Shown piece by piece: positions 23,614 to 33,100 of a stretch of DNA of 64,000 nucleotides. This DNA is from RHKX01 sp963826475 (GTDB lineage Bacteria > Actinomycetota > Thermoleophilia > Solirubrobacterales > 70-9), in assembly GCA_963826475.1 (NCBI GenBank), contig CAWGXC010000003.1, positions 1,860,001 through 1,924,000 of the forward strand, given 5' to 3'. The notes beneath the pieces were generated by a model that saw only the letters and a list, made by a program, of their open reading frames with translations, did not search any database and had not been told where the DNA came from. Position 1 is the stretch's first letter. Every line of letters starts with the position of its first letter. Made by a program: the position numbers and the translations under genes.

Positions 23614-25194
23614 TCACTCCAGCGGGAGGCCGTGTCGCATCGTGTTCTCGGCGACGACGCGCGGTTCGGCGAACTGGAGCAGGTAGTCCGGGCCGCCTGC
23701 CTTCGACCCGACTCCGGAGAGCCGGTTGCCGCCGAAGGGTTGACGGCCGACCATCGCGCCGGTGATCTCGCGGTTGATGTAGAGGTTCCCCACCGGCAGG
23801 CGGGCGGCGACCCGGGCGATCATCTCGGGGTCGCGCGAGAACAGCCCGCCCGCGAGCGCGAATGGCAGCTCCTCGACCAGATCACAGGCCGCCTCGACGT
23901 TCGGCACGACCTCGACCGCGAGCAGGGGCCCGAACATCTCCTCGCGCAGAATCGAGGAGCCGTGGGGGAGGTCGGCGACGACCACGGGCGCGCAGAACCA
24001 GCCCTCCTCCGGCACAGGCCCTCCGACGGCGGCGATCCGGCCCTCCGACCTCGCCTTCGTTGCACAGCCGTCGATGCGATCTCGCGCCTCGCGCTCGATC
24101 AGCGGCGGGACGCCGACCCCGAAGCGCTCCGCCTGGTCCACCACGAGCATCTCGACGGCCCCCGCGAGACGCCGGAGGAGATCCTCGGCGATCGCCTCGT
24201 GGACGAGAACGCGCGAGCACGCCGAGCACTTCTGCCCGGCGTAGCCGAAGGCTGAGTGGACGATCGCCGGAACGGCTTCGTCGAGATCGGCATCGGAGTC
24301 GACGATCACGCAGTTCTTGCCGCCCATCTCCGCGACCACCCGCTTCAAATGGACCTGGCCGGGTCGGACCTCCGCCGCGACCCGGAGGATCTCGAGGCCC
24401 ACGGCGCTCGAGCCGGTGAACGCAATCGTCTGAACACCCGGACTGCGGACCAAGGCGGCGCCCGTGTCGCCGCGGCCGGGAAGCAGCGCCAGCACGCCGG
24501 GGGGCACCCCGGCCTCGTGCAGCGCTTCGATCAGTCGCATTGCGCAGCCCGGTGCCTGCTCGGCCGGCTTCAACACGACCGCGTTGCCCGCGGCAAGGGC
24601 GCCCGCGGTCATCCCCGCAGGGATCGCCAGCGGGAAGTTCCAGGGCGAGATGACGGCGGCGACGCCGCGAGGCTCGTATCGCATCGTGTTGCGCTCGCCG
24701 GGCTCCTGCAGCAGGTCACGGCCGCGCTCGAGCTCGACCGCAGCTCGCGCGTAGTACTCGAGGAAGTCGATCGCCTCGCATACGTCGGCATCCGCCTCGG
24801 GCCACGGCTTCGCGCACTCGCGGACCTCGAGGGCGGCCAGCTCGAGCCGCCGCTCGCGGAGCAGTGCCGCGGCGCGAACCAGGATCGCGGCCCGGTCGGC
24901 CGCGCCGCGCCGCGACCAGGCCCCTGCAGCCTCGGCAGCGCAGCGGACGGCCTCGTCCACGTTCCCCTCGCCGCCGACTCCGGCGGTTGCGACGAGGCGC
25001 GAGGGCGCGCCCGGGTCCGTCGAGTCGATGCCCGAGGACGAGCCCGCGTCCCCGCCGATCAGCACCGGCACCGGAAACGGCCCGCGCCGGTCGAGCTCCA
25101 CCAGGGCGGCGGACAGCGCCTCGCGATTCGGCTCGCGGCGGAGCTCGAGGGTGGGCTCGTTCGCAAACGCGGGCATGACCACGGGGGCGGTCAT
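23614..25194 (-). CDS. L-glutamate gamma-semialdehyde (1-pyrroline-5-carboxylate) dehydrogenase
   Basis: 526 residues, aldehyde dehydrogenase superfamily, the second enzyme of proline breakdown: it oxidises glutamate semialdehyde to glutamate with NAD+. Landmarks: VAAVISPWNFPLAIPAGM, nucleotide-binding LKPAEQAPG, IAFTGSSAVGLEIL, general base E289 in VVAEMGGKNCVIV, catalytic C323 in FGYAGQKCSACSRVLVHE, EEMFGPLLAVEVV and the C-terminal NREITGAMVGRQPFGGNRLS that P5C dehydrogenases share. Its ATG overlaps the stop of the proline dehydrogenase by four bases, so the pair is translationally coupled. The two are separate proteins, as in most actinobacteria, rather than a PutA fusion. Confidence 0.95.
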   Translation of the reverse strand: MTAPVVMPAFANEPTLELRREPNREALSAALVELDRRGPFPVPVLIGGDAGSSSGIDSTDPGAPSRLVATAGVGGEGNVDEAVRCAAEAAGAWSRRGAADRAAILVRAAALLRERRLELAALEVRECAKPWPEADADVCEAIDFLEYYARAAVELERGRDLLQEPGERNTMRYEPRGVAAVISPWNFPLAIPAGMTAGALAAGNAVVLKPAEQAPGCAMRLIEALHEAGVPPGVLALLPGRGDTGAALVRSPGVQTIAFTGSSAVGLEILRVAAEVRPGQVHLKRVVAEMGGKNCVIVDSDADLDEAVPAIVHSAFGYAGQKCSACSRVLVHEAIAEDLLRRLAGAVEMLVVDQAERFGVGVPPLIEREARDRIDGCATKARSEGRIAAVGGPVPEEGWFCAPVVVADLPHGSSILREEMFGPLLAVEVVPNVEAACDLVEELPFALAGGLFSRDPEMIARVAARLPVGNLYINREITGAMVGRQPFGGNRLSGVGSKAGGPDYLLQFAEPRVVAENTMRHGLPLE

Positions 25195-26555
25195 GGCGCC
25201 GCGAGCAGCTCCTCGAGGGGCGCGCCTCCGGACTGCTCCGAGAGGAACGACTCGTTCGAGGTGTTCTCGAGCAGCCGTCTGACGAGGTAGGCCATCCCGG
25301 CGACGAGGTCACCGACGGGGCTGTAGATGCGCACCCGAAATCCCTCGTCGGCGAGCGATGCCGCGAGCTCGTCGCCGAGACCCCGCAGCACCTGCAGCTC
25401 GAGATCGTGGTCCTCGCCGCCGAGCAGGCGATTGATGGCGATCGCGTGCGAGAGCGAGCGCAGGTTGTGAGAGGCGATAGCGGCTCTCACGATCGGGCGC
25501 GCCTCCAGCAACCGGCGGGTGAGAGCTTCGAAGTTGCGGTCGCTTTCCGGCTTGTCCGTCCACACCGGAATCTCCCAGCCGTGCCGTTGAGCCTCGACCG
25601 ACTCGTGGTCCCAGTAGGCGCCCTTGACGAGGCGGACCACCAGCGGCGATCGCCGGCCCGAGCCTTCGGCCCAGTCGAGGATGCGCTCCAGCTCGGCCGG
25701 TGACTCCCGCAGATAAGCCTGCAGCACGATGCCGGCCGATGGCCCGTCCCGGAACTCCTCCTCGCCGAGCAAGCCGAGGACGACCCCCCGGGTAGTCTCG
25801 AGCGAGTCGAGTGACTCCGTGTCGATGTGGATGTGGGCGCCGAGCTCACGCGCGCGCCGCAGCAGCGGGCGCAGCCGGCGCCCCGCGTCGTCGCGACCGA
25901 GCTCCGGGGCTTCGGGACGGATCAGCGGCGTGAGCGCCGATACCTTCACCGAGAGATTCGCGCGAGGGATGACGCCCGCCGAGTCGCGCTCGAGAACGGT
26001 CCGCTCCGGCCAGGCGGCGCAGCCGCGGGCCAGCTCGCCGAGAGCGTCCTCGCAACGCTCCGCGTAGTGGTCGGCCTCGCCGGCGGTCAGGGTCGCCTCC
26101 CCGAGAAGATCGACCGACGAGCCGATCCCGGCGCTCCAGAGCTTGCTCAGCTTGCCGAGGGCGGCGGCCGGGGTCTCACCGGCGATGAAGCGGTGAGCGA
26201 GATGACGGACTGATGTGGCGACGGCGGCACCGAGTGCCATGCGACCGGCCTTCGTGTGGGCCATTCGCGTTGCGGCGCCGAGCGGAATGGGGCGATCCTG
26301 CACCTCCTCGAGGAAGCTGCCGAGATGGCTGCCGAGGTCGTCCAGGGTGCGGCAGGCGGGGGTGACGTCCACGAGCCGGAAGAGCGCCGCGCGAAGCTCG
26401 TGCTCGCGGGTCGAGAGGCCCATCGCCGCCTCGTCGAGCCTCCGCAGCGGGCCCCGGGCGTGCGACTTCCCGGCTGCGGTGATCGAGCTGCCGACCGCGA
26501 AGATCTCAGATTGCAGGCGGTCTGGATCGATCAAAGCCGGCGAGGATGACGCCAC
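25191..26555 (-). CDS. Proline dehydrogenase
   Basis: 454 residues from GTG 26555. FAD-dependent PRODH barrel: it oxidises L-proline to 1-pyrroline-5-carboxylate and passes electrons to quinone. Visible landmarks are LSVKVSALTPLIRP, HIHIDTESLDSLETTRGVVL, IVLQAYLRESPAELERILDW, VVRLVKGAYWDHESVEAQRH, PVWTDKPESDRNFEALTRRL and LEVQ-type LELQVLRGLGDELA. The length and the N-terminal helical arm (about 1-120) fit the PutA-like PRODH domain rather than the short Thermus/Mycobacterium form. It is the first gene of a two-gene proline catabolic operon. The 104-base gap to the divergent creatininase gene is its likely promoter region. Confidence 0.93.
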   Translation of the reverse strand: MASSSPALIDPDRLQSEIFAVGSSITAAGKSHARGPLRRLDEAAMGLSTREHELRAALFRLVDVTPACRTLDDLGSHLGSFLEEVQDRPIPLGAATRMAHTKAGRMALGAAVATSVRHLAHRFIAGETPAAALGKLSKLWSAGIGSSVDLLGEATLTAGEADHYAERCEDALGELARGCAAWPERTVLERDSAGVIPRANLSVKVSALTPLIRPEAPELGRDDAGRRLRPLLRRARELGAHIHIDTESLDSLETTRGVVLGLLGEEEFRDGPSAGIVLQAYLRESPAELERILDWAEGSGRRSPLVVRLVKGAYWDHESVEAQRHGWEIPVWTDKPESDRNFEALTRRLLEARPIVRAAIASHNLRSLSHAIAINRLLGGEDHDLELQVLRGLGDELAASLADEGFRVRIYSPVGDLVAGMAYLVRRLLENTSNESFLSEQSGGAPLEELLAAP

Positions 26556-26659
26556 GTACTCAGGCTACCCCCCCGCCGCGTGGGGCGTCAGTCGGCTTGT
26601 CTCCACCGAGAACCGGTGGCCGTTGCCCGAGCGTGGGACTGCGGATAGGCTTTCGACAG

Positions 26660-27394
26660 GTGCCGGCAGTGGAACTCGACAAGCTCACTTGGCCCCAGAT
26701 CCGCGCCGAGCTGGAGGCGGGACGGGACACTGTCGTCGTCGCTCTTGGCGCAACCGAGCAGCATGGGCACCACATGCCCCTTGCGACGGACGCCCTGCTC
26801 GGAGACGAGCTTGCCCGACGCGTCGCCGAGGAGCTCGACGCCTTCGTAGCGCCCACCGTGCGGGTTGGCTGCTCCTCCCACCACCTCGCCTTCGCGGGGA
26901 CCCTCTCCCTGCGCGACGAGACGTTCGCCGCGATCGTCGTCGACCTCGTCACCTCACTTGCAAGAGGCGGATTCAGGCGTGTCGTCCTGCTGCCATCGCA
27001 CGGCGGCAACTTCGGCCCGCTCGCGACCGCGATCGAGCAGTTGCCTGATGAGCCGGGAATCGAGGTGTCGGCCCTGACGGACGTCGGTGTCCTTTTGACC
27101 ATCGCTCAGCTCGGCGCGGAGGCACACAACGTCGCGCTCGGGGATGGTGGGCTCCATGCGGGCGAATGGGAGACATCCATGCTGCTCACGGTCAGGCCGG
27201 AGCTCGTCCTCATGGACAGAGCCGAGCCCGGCTTCACGGGCGATCCAGAGCAGGCAATCGCGGGCCTATTCGCGAGAGGGGTAAACCACGTCTCAGAGAA
27301 TGGCGTCATCGGTAACCCGGCGGAGGCATCCGCCGCTCATGGGGAGGCGTACTGGCAGCGGGCTGTCGAGGCGACGCTTGCGGCGATCGGTTGA
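26660..27394 (+). CDS. Creatininase-family amidohydrolase
   Basis: 244 residues from GTG 26660 (GTG 26669 is also possible). The metal-binding signature is VVVALGATEQHGHHMPLATD, where Glu, His and Asp bind the two metals. Then come VGCSSHHLAFAGTLSLRDET, VVLLPSHGGNFGPLATA and LGDGGLHAGEWETSMLL with a further Glu. All metal ligands are present. The family includes creatinine amidohydrolase, riboflavin-pathway FAPy deformylase and the mycofactocin peptidase MftE; no mft or riboflavin gene is nearby, so the substrate is open. It is cytoplasmic and a single gene, divergent from the proline operon. Confidence 0.88.
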   Translation: MPAVELDKLTWPQIRAELEAGRDTVVVALGATEQHGHHMPLATDALLGDELARRVAEELDAFVAPTVRVGCSSHHLAFAGTLSLRDETFAAIVVDLVTSLARGGFRRVVLLPSHGGNFGPLATAIEQLPDEPGIEVSALTDVGVLLTIAQLGAEAHNVALGDGGLHAGEWETSMLLTVRPELVLMDRAEPGFTGDPEQAIAGLFARGVNHVSENGVIGNPAEASAAHGEAYWQRAVEATLAAIG

Positions 27395-27413
27395 CCAACG
27401 AGGCCTCCGACGA

Positions 27414-27486
27414 TGGGCGGTACTGGTCTCGAACCAGTGACCTCCTGCTTGTAAGGCAGGCGCTCTCCCAGCTGAGCTAACCGCCC
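27414..27486 (-). tRNA. tRNA-Val (anticodon UAC)
   Basis: On the reverse strand a complete cloverleaf reads from 27486: acceptor GGGCGGT paired with ACCGCCC, D arm TAGCTCAGCTGGGAGAGCG, anticodon stem CCTGC/GCAGG around TTACAA with anticodon TAC, and T arm ending GGTTCGAGACC. The discriminator is A and CCA is not encoded. A TATCCT -10-like hexamer ends 11 bases upstream of the 5' end, at 27497-27502. Confidence 0.97.
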
Positions 27487-27550
27487 GGGAGCGACGAGGA
27501 TAGGGCTTGTGCACGGCTGAAAGCCAGTTCGGAGGTGGACGGGATTAGGC

Positions 27551-27648
27551 GCCCCGGAACGGGGCAAGGGACTAAACGGGACAGCGCGCCATCCGCGGAT
27601 GGGACCTCGCGCTGACTCTTGGAGCGGGCCGTCACACAGCGGCCCGCT
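27551..27648 (+). ncRNA. Candidate structured RNA: three successive hairpins, the last terminator-like
   Basis: Between tRNA-Val and the SDR gene lie three clean hairpins: GCCCCG-GAA-CGGGGC (27551-27565); a composite stem with outer arms AGCGCG/CGCGCT (27583-27588 and 27608-27613) enclosing CCATCC/GGATGG with a 3' bulge; and a 9-bp stem AGCGGGCCG/CGGCCCGCT with an 8-base loop (27623-27648), followed by TTCCG. The strand is undetermined because hairpins are symmetric; + is assumed from the terminator-like end. No known RNA family motif (SRP, 6S, tmRNA, 6C, known riboswitches) was recognised. It could also be a 5' leader of the SDR gene. Confidence 0.35.
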
Positions 27649-27700
27649 TCCGTGTGCGCGCATGCTGTCGGGCGGAAACTTGGCCCGATAAGGTCGAAGG

Positions 27701-28453
27701 ATGGATCTGGGTCTCGATGGAAGGGTGGCGCTCGTGCTCGGCGCCAGCAAGGGGATCGGCCGGGGCATTGCCCGTTCCCTGGCTCGCGAGGGTGCGCGGG
27801 TCGCGATCTCCGCGCGCACCCTTGATCCGCTGGAGTCCCTTGCGGATGAGCTCGGTGGCGGCGCGAGGGCCTTCGGAGCCGACACCGATGATCTCGACTC
27901 GATGAGGAGGCTCGCCGCCGATGTCCATGAGCGACTCGGGCCGATCGAGATCCTGGTCCTCAACACGGGTGGCCCGCCTCCCGGCGCGGCGCTCGACAAC
28001 CCGCCGGAGGAATGGGAGGCCGCCTACCGGTCGCTGGTGCTCGCCCCGCGGGTCCTCGCGGAGGCCACGGTGCCGGGAATGAGGGAGCGGGGCTGGGGCC
28101 GGGTGGTCAGCGTCTCCTCGTCCTCGATTCGGGAGCCGATCCCGCACCTGACGCTGTCGAACTCGAACCGGATGGCCGCGCTCGGATTCCTCAACACCCT
28201 CGCTCGCGAGGCCGCCCCGGATGGGGTCACGGTGAACACGATCGCAACCGGGCGATTCGCCACGGACCGCATCGCGCAGATGTACGGCTCGATGGAGGAG
28301 GCCGAGAGACAGGCTTCGGACGACGTCCCGGCCGGGCGGTTGGGCACGCCGGAGGAGTACGGCGACCTGGTCGCCTTCGTCTGCTCGAAGTGCGCCGGCT
28401 ACCTGACTGGAACGGTGATTCCGCTCGACGGCGGACTCACCCGTTCGTCCTAG
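27701..28453 (+). CDS. SDR-family oxidoreductase with atypical active site
   Basis: A 250-residue Rossmann-fold short-chain dehydrogenase-like protein. The NAD(P)-binding loop is LVLGASKGIGRGIARSLA. The second motif is LNTGGPPPGA in place of NNAG. The catalytic Ser is in VVSVSSSSI, but the YxxxK pair is replaced: the segment reads PHLTLSNSNRMAALGFLNTL. This matches a known divergent group of FabG-like SDRs that lacks the Tyr and Lys. Such proteins may bind cofactor without classic activity, or use other residues. ATG 27701 has GAAGG just upstream. Its 3' end overlaps the convergent lgt gene by 17 bases. Confidence 0.9.
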   Translation: MDLGLDGRVALVLGASKGIGRGIARSLAREGARVAISARTLDPLESLADELGGGARAFGADTDDLDSMRRLAADVHERLGPIEILVLNTGGPPPGAALDNPPEEWEAAYRSLVLAPRVLAEATVPGMRERGWGRVVSVSSSSIREPIPHLTLSNSNRMAALGFLNTLAREAAPDGVTVNTIATGRFATDRIAQMYGSMEEAERQASDDVPAGRLGTPEEYGDLVAFVCSKCAGYLTGTVIPLDGGLTRSS

Positions 28454-29243
28454 CCGCCGGCTTCGCCAGGAAGAGCGGCGACCGCTCGTCCTCGGTGCGG
28501 CTCACCGGGCCACGGCCTCTTGCGACGAGCAGCCAGATCCCGCCGGTCAGCATCATCGCCACGCTGAGCAGCTGCGCCTGGGTGAGCCCGAGAGCCAGGT
28601 CGTCGTTGCGGCGGACGAACTCGACCAGGAAGCGTTCGAGGCCTGCTGCGACCAGGTACATCGCGAACAGGAGTCCCGGCTTGAACCGGTCGCGAAGGTT
28701 CCAGAGCACGATCGCGACGATTCCCATCGTCAGCGTCTCGTAGACGGGGGTCGGATGGACCGGCGTGGTCGTCGGCGAGGTGCCGTCGGGGTAGGCCATC
28801 GCCCAGGGTCCGTCCCACGCCTTGCCGTAATCCCCGTCGCCGGAGAGCTGGCAACCGACGCGACCGATCGCGTAGCCGAGCGCGAGTGGGACCGCGGCGA
28901 GGTCGAGCAGCGCCACGCCGAGGATCCCGCGGAACCGCGCCCAGACCAGCACGGCGATCGCGCCGCCGATCGCGCCTCCGTACCAGACGAGCCCCGAACC
29001 ACCGAAGAGGCTCCCGAGGACGTCGTCTTTGACGTCGCTCCAGTTCTCGATCATGAAGTCGAGCCGGGAGCCGACCAGGCCGCCGATCAGGGCGGCGAAG
29101 GCCATCTCGTATGCCCAATCCGCCTGGCGGCCCAGCTCGGTGAAACGGCGCGCGATGATCGCGCCGGCGGCGACGAACCCGAGCCCGAACATGAGCCCGA
29201 AGGTCTGCAGCGTGATCGGGCCGATGTCGATTTCTGGATACAT
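28437..29243 (-). CDS. lgt: Prolipoprotein diacylglyceryl transferase
   Basis: 268 residues, seven predicted membrane helices. It moves diacylglycerol from phosphatidylglycerol to the lipobox Cys of prolipoproteins. The Lgt signature is IGRVGCQLSGDGDYGKAWDG at about 127-146. Other family blocks are MYPEIDIGPITLQTFGLMFG, LVWYGGAIGG, PTPVYETL and the C-terminal ERFLVEFVRRN. All are as expected for an active enzyme. It provides the first modification step for lipoproteins such as the one at 3.1 kb. tRNA-Glu lies 11 bases beyond its 5' end on the same strand. Confidence 0.95.
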   Translation of the reverse strand: MYPEIDIGPITLQTFGLMFGLGFVAAGAIIARRFTELGRQADWAYEMAFAALIGGLVGSRLDFMIENWSDVKDDVLGSLFGGSGLVWYGGAIGGAIAVLVWARFRGILGVALLDLAAVPLALGYAIGRVGCQLSGDGDYGKAWDGPWAMAYPDGTSPTTTPVHPTPVYETLTMGIVAIVLWNLRDRFKPGLLFAMYLVAAGLERFLVEFVRRNDDLALGLTQAQLLSVAMMLTGGIWLLVARGRGPVSRTEDERSPLFLAKPAARTNG

Positions 29244-29253
29244 GGGTGCCTAG

Positions 29254-29325
29254 TAGCCCCGGGGGGAATCGAACCCCCGTTGCCAGAATGAAAATCTGGA
29301 GTCCTGACCATTAGACGACGGGGCC
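29254..29325 (-). tRNA. tRNA-Glu (anticodon UUC)
   Basis: On the reverse strand from 29325: acceptor GGCCCCG with CGGGGCT (one G-U pair at the end), D arm TCGTCTAATGGTCAGGA, anticodon stem CCAGA/TCTGG with loop TTTTCAT and anticodon TTC, and T arm GGGGGTTCGATTCCCCC. CCA is not encoded. A TAAACT -10-like hexamer lies about 10 bases upstream of the 5' end. Confidence 0.96.
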
Positions 29326-29382
29326 GCGGGTCCAGAGTTTAGGTGTTGGAGGCGGCGAAGCTTTACGTCCGGGTCGGCTGTA

Positions 29383-30099
29383 ATGCTCGAACGTATGTTC
29401 GCTAGGCAACCAGAGAACCCTCGGCTGGTTCGCGAGCACGAGACTGCCCGGCAGCTTCGATACCTGGGGGCGTCGATCAAGGTGATCGCCAACCACCTTG
29501 GCGTCTCGCAGTCCAGCGTCAGCGTCTGGGTGCGGGACATCGAGCTTCTCCCGCGTCATCGCGAAGCGAACAGACGGCGCGGCGCGGCGTTTCGCGGCGA
29601 TGCTTGGCGAGAGCGCTGTCGGGAGCGAAGACGAGGCTTTCAAGAGGAAGGGCGGCGGCGGGCGCGCGACGCCGAATCGCTCCACGTAGCCGGCTGCATG
29701 TTGTATTGGGCGGAAGGTTCCAAGACGCGAAACACCGTTCAGTTCGCCAACTCCGACCCGGCCATGCTCCAGATGTTCGTGCGATTTCTTCGGAACTGCT
29801 TTGCGACAACTAACGACCAGCTCAGGGTCAAGATCAACGCTTACACGTCGGAAGCGCGTTCGATCGAAGCGATCGAGGCGTACTGGCTGACTCTGCTCGA
29901 CCTGCCCGCGACCTGTGCTCGAAAGCACATCGTCAACAACTACCCGACCTCGAGCAGCGGCAAGAAGGAGAACAGGCTCCCCAACGGCGTGTGCACGGTC
30001 TCGGTGGCCAAGAGCACCTGGCTCGTGCAGCACATCTACGGTGCGATCCAGCAGTACGGAGGCTTCGAGGAACCGGCCTGGCTGGATGGCCGTTACTGA
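29383..30099 (+). CDS. HTH protein with LAGLIDADG-like C-terminal domain
   Basis: 238 residues (ATG 29383; ATG 29395 possible). Residues about 22-58 form an HTH (ARQLRYLGASIKVIANHLGV, SQSSVSVWVRDIELL) of the recombinase/transposase type. A very basic linker follows (about 60-97). From about 100 a domain begins AGCMLYWAEGSKTRNTVQFA and continues NSDPAMLQMFVRFL; Y108-W-A-E-G-S-K and the NSDP motif recall the acidic helix and following strand of LAGLIDADG endonucleases. GVCTVSVAKSTWLVQHIYG resembles the end of that fold. It starts 57 bases from the 5' end of tRNA-Glu, divergently. Codon use is less GC-biased than neighbours. A DNA-binding, possibly nicking or regulatory role is inferred. Confidence 0.72.
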   Translation: MLERMFARQPENPRLVREHETARQLRYLGASIKVIANHLGVSQSSVSVWVRDIELLPRHREANRRRGAAFRGDAWRERCRERRRGFQEEGRRRARDAESLHVAGCMLYWAEGSKTRNTVQFANSDPAMLQMFVRFLRNCFATTNDQLRVKINAYTSEARSIEAIEAYWLTLLDLPATCARKHIVNNYPTSSSGKKENRLPNGVCTVSVAKSTWLVQHIYGAIQQYGGFEEPAWLDGRY

Positions 30100-30102
30100 T
30101 CG

Positions 30103-33100
30103 TCAGTGGTGCTTGTGGTGCTTATGCCTGTGCTTCCGCGGCTTGACCCTCGCGTTCCGATCCGCGGTCGCCTTCGTTCCCTCTGATCCGATCGCGACGA
30201 GGCGCACGTGGAACCTGCGGGCCTTGTGGTAGCGGTGGTGGAGCTTGAACGTGGCGTCCTTGCGGATCGTCACCTTCTTCGAGCTGCCGTCGCCGAACTT
30301 GACGAATGCCGATTGGATGCCGGCTGGATCGCGGACGGCTCCGTGGAACCGGGAGCGATGGCCGAGTCGCACCGGCTTGATCGGCTTCAGCCGCACCTTC
30401 GGGCGCGTTGTCGGGCCGGGGGGCGGCGGCGGCGTCACCTTCGGGAGCTGCAGCGAGTAGGCGCCGCGACCGTGCGTGGCGGCGAAGAGGGTCCTTCCGT
30501 CCTCCGCGAGCGTGAGTCCATAGACGGCGACCTTCGGTAGGCCATTGCCGGCCTCCACCCACTCGGTCGAACCGGCGGGCAGCTCGAGGACCCCGAAGTC
30601 GGTCCCGGCGAACAGGCTGCCGTTCGCTCCATAGACGGCGAGGCCGGTGATCGGCTGGTCGCCGAGGTTGTAGGAGATGTCGGTGAAGCTCGCCTGCCTC
30701 GTCGCCGGGTCGTAGGTGACGTCGAAGACGTGACCGGGCGTATCGGGGGTGTAGGCGCTGTAGCCGGTGTAGGACACCCAGGCGTGGTTCGGGTCCGCCG
30801 GATCGACGGCGATGCCGCTGACGAACCTGCCGGGCGTCTCGGGGGTGTCGATTCGCCTGAACTGCACCGCTCCGGGGACGTCGTCGGCATTGGAGGTGAT
30901 GAACAGACGACCGGTGCGCGTCCCCGCCCAGAGCGTCGTGTCATCGGAAGGAGCGCGTTCGACCGCGACGACGTAGTTGCCGTCGCGATCGGTCCCGTAT
31001 GCGTCGCTCGTCAGATTGGCGCCCATCTCGACCCAGTCGCCGCAGGGCTCCGAGCGTTCCGGATCGAGGGCGAGGGCGTTGCAGCCGTTCGCCGTGAGGT
31101 CAGCCTCGTCACCACCGTTGTCATCGGTCCGCCACACGTGCTGTAGGCCGATGAACAGTCGCCCGGGGGTGGTCGGATCCACCTCGAACGGCGTGTAGAA
31201 GGAGCGACTCTCGTCGGTGGCCTGGAGCGGGTCGTAGGTCGCCAGCCAGGTGTCCGGATCGTCGCCGTGGAAGTTGACCTCGGGCGTCGCGTCGTAGTAG
31301 TTGTGGTAGCGGATCTCGCCACCGGTCTGATCGAAGCCGGACTGTCCGCCGTCGCCGCCGACGGACTCGAACCAGCGGCTCGCCGTCGGCCGGGAGGTGT
31401 CGTAGGACCACGTGCCGTTGTCCTGGGTGCCGCCGAAGATCTGACCCGAAGGATTCTGCGGGTTGACCGACAGGGACTGGAACTGGATCGTGCGCAGCCC
31501 GTCGTTGAGCGCGGAGATCGAGTTCGGCACCGCGCTCAACAGCATCTGGCAAAGCGCCAGGTCATCGGGCTCGAGCGGATCCTCGGTGCCATCGGCGTCG
31601 TAATCCCACGTGCGCTGGCCACAGGAGGCGGACTGGTCCTGCGTCGAGGACACGTCGACGCGGGTCACTCCACCGTCCCCGGCGATGAACGCGGTGTCGC
31701 CGTTGTTTGCGAACGCCGCCGCCCTGAGGTCGGGATGGATGCCCGACTGCACGTCCCAGTCATCGGTGGAGTCGCCGAGTATCGCCGTCATGTCGGCCCA
31801 GCTCGCCGCGGTCGCGGGAGATGCGACGCCGCCGTTTGTGGTCCGGATCACCGCTCGCCCGTTCGACCGCGGCGGCGCTCCGAACCCATCCCGGTCGTAG
31901 ACCTTGAGCTCGTCGTAGTTCATCGAGCCGAGGTACCAGACGGTGCCCGGACCCGAGCCCGGGGGGTGAGCGACCAGGCTGTCGTAGCTGCACTGACCGT
32001 TCTGGCAGTAGTTGTAAACCGCGTAGCCACTGTCCGCCGGGTCGCTGCTGGACATCTCGGTCCAGCCCTGAGCCGCGTTGAAGGTGTCGCCGAGCGGATC
32101 GGCGGCGGTCAGCTGGCCGTCGGGATTCCCGACGATGGCCGCGGCGTCATCGTTGCGCCAGGCGCGCGGAGCGGGGGTCGCGTCATCGCCATCGATGGCG
32201 AAGTCGTCGGAGGCGTCGCCGAGGAAGATCCGCGTGGTGGCGCCGAGATCCACGAAGTCGAACTCGGTCTCGTCGCCGGTCGAGTCACCAATGAAGTCGG
32301 CACCGGTGAAATCGTTCTGATTCATCGTGTGGAAGACCTGCTCCCAACTCGGGGTCGCCGACGACTGATCGGCTCGCCAGAGGCCGTAGCCGAAGATCGC
32401 GGCGTAGAGCTGATCGGGATCGTTGGGATCGACGAGGAGCTTCGATATCCCGCCGGCGAAGAAGTCGACCCCGGAATCGGGGGGTGTGGGGTCAGCCAGC
32501 GCCTTGTCGGCGAGGTCCTGCTCGAGCTCGAAGCTCTGGCCGCCGTCGGTGGAGCGATAGACGCCGAGAGCCGGGGCGTTGGGCGGCGTTCTACGGCCGC
32601 CGTTGACCGCCGAGGACCCGTGGCGAGCAAGGGCCGTGCCGATGTAGATCGTGTTCGGGTCGGTTGGGTCGACCGCGATCGCGCTGATCGACCGGTTCGT
32701 CGCGACGTCGGCGCTGCCGGGGACGAGCGACCAGGAGCCGCCGAAGTCGGTCGAGCGGAAGAGGCCGAGTCCCGCCTCCGAGTCGCTGGAGCCGTTGGGC
32801 TCTCCGGAGCCGGCGTAGAGCACGTCGTTCGGCGCGTCGTAGAACAGGGAGCCGAAGGCCGTCGTCGGAACGTCGTTCGGCGGTGCCGACCAGCTCACCT
32901 TGTCGGCGAGGGCATCGTCGGTGTGCCAGATGCCGCCACCCGCCGCGGCGACCGCCATCCGGCAGTCGCCCGGCGCGCAGGCCGGGTCGATCGCCAGCGC
33001 CGTGACGCGCCCGGACTCCTGGGTGGCCGGGCCGGTCAAGGTCTCAGGATCGAAGAACTGAGAGGGCTCCCCTGGGACGTTCGGGGTGAAGGGGCCGAGC

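Noticed and set aside
27415..27700. Phage or island attachment site at tRNA-Val
   Set aside because: No integrase, no repeated tRNA 3' end and no other mobile-element genes are present nearby.
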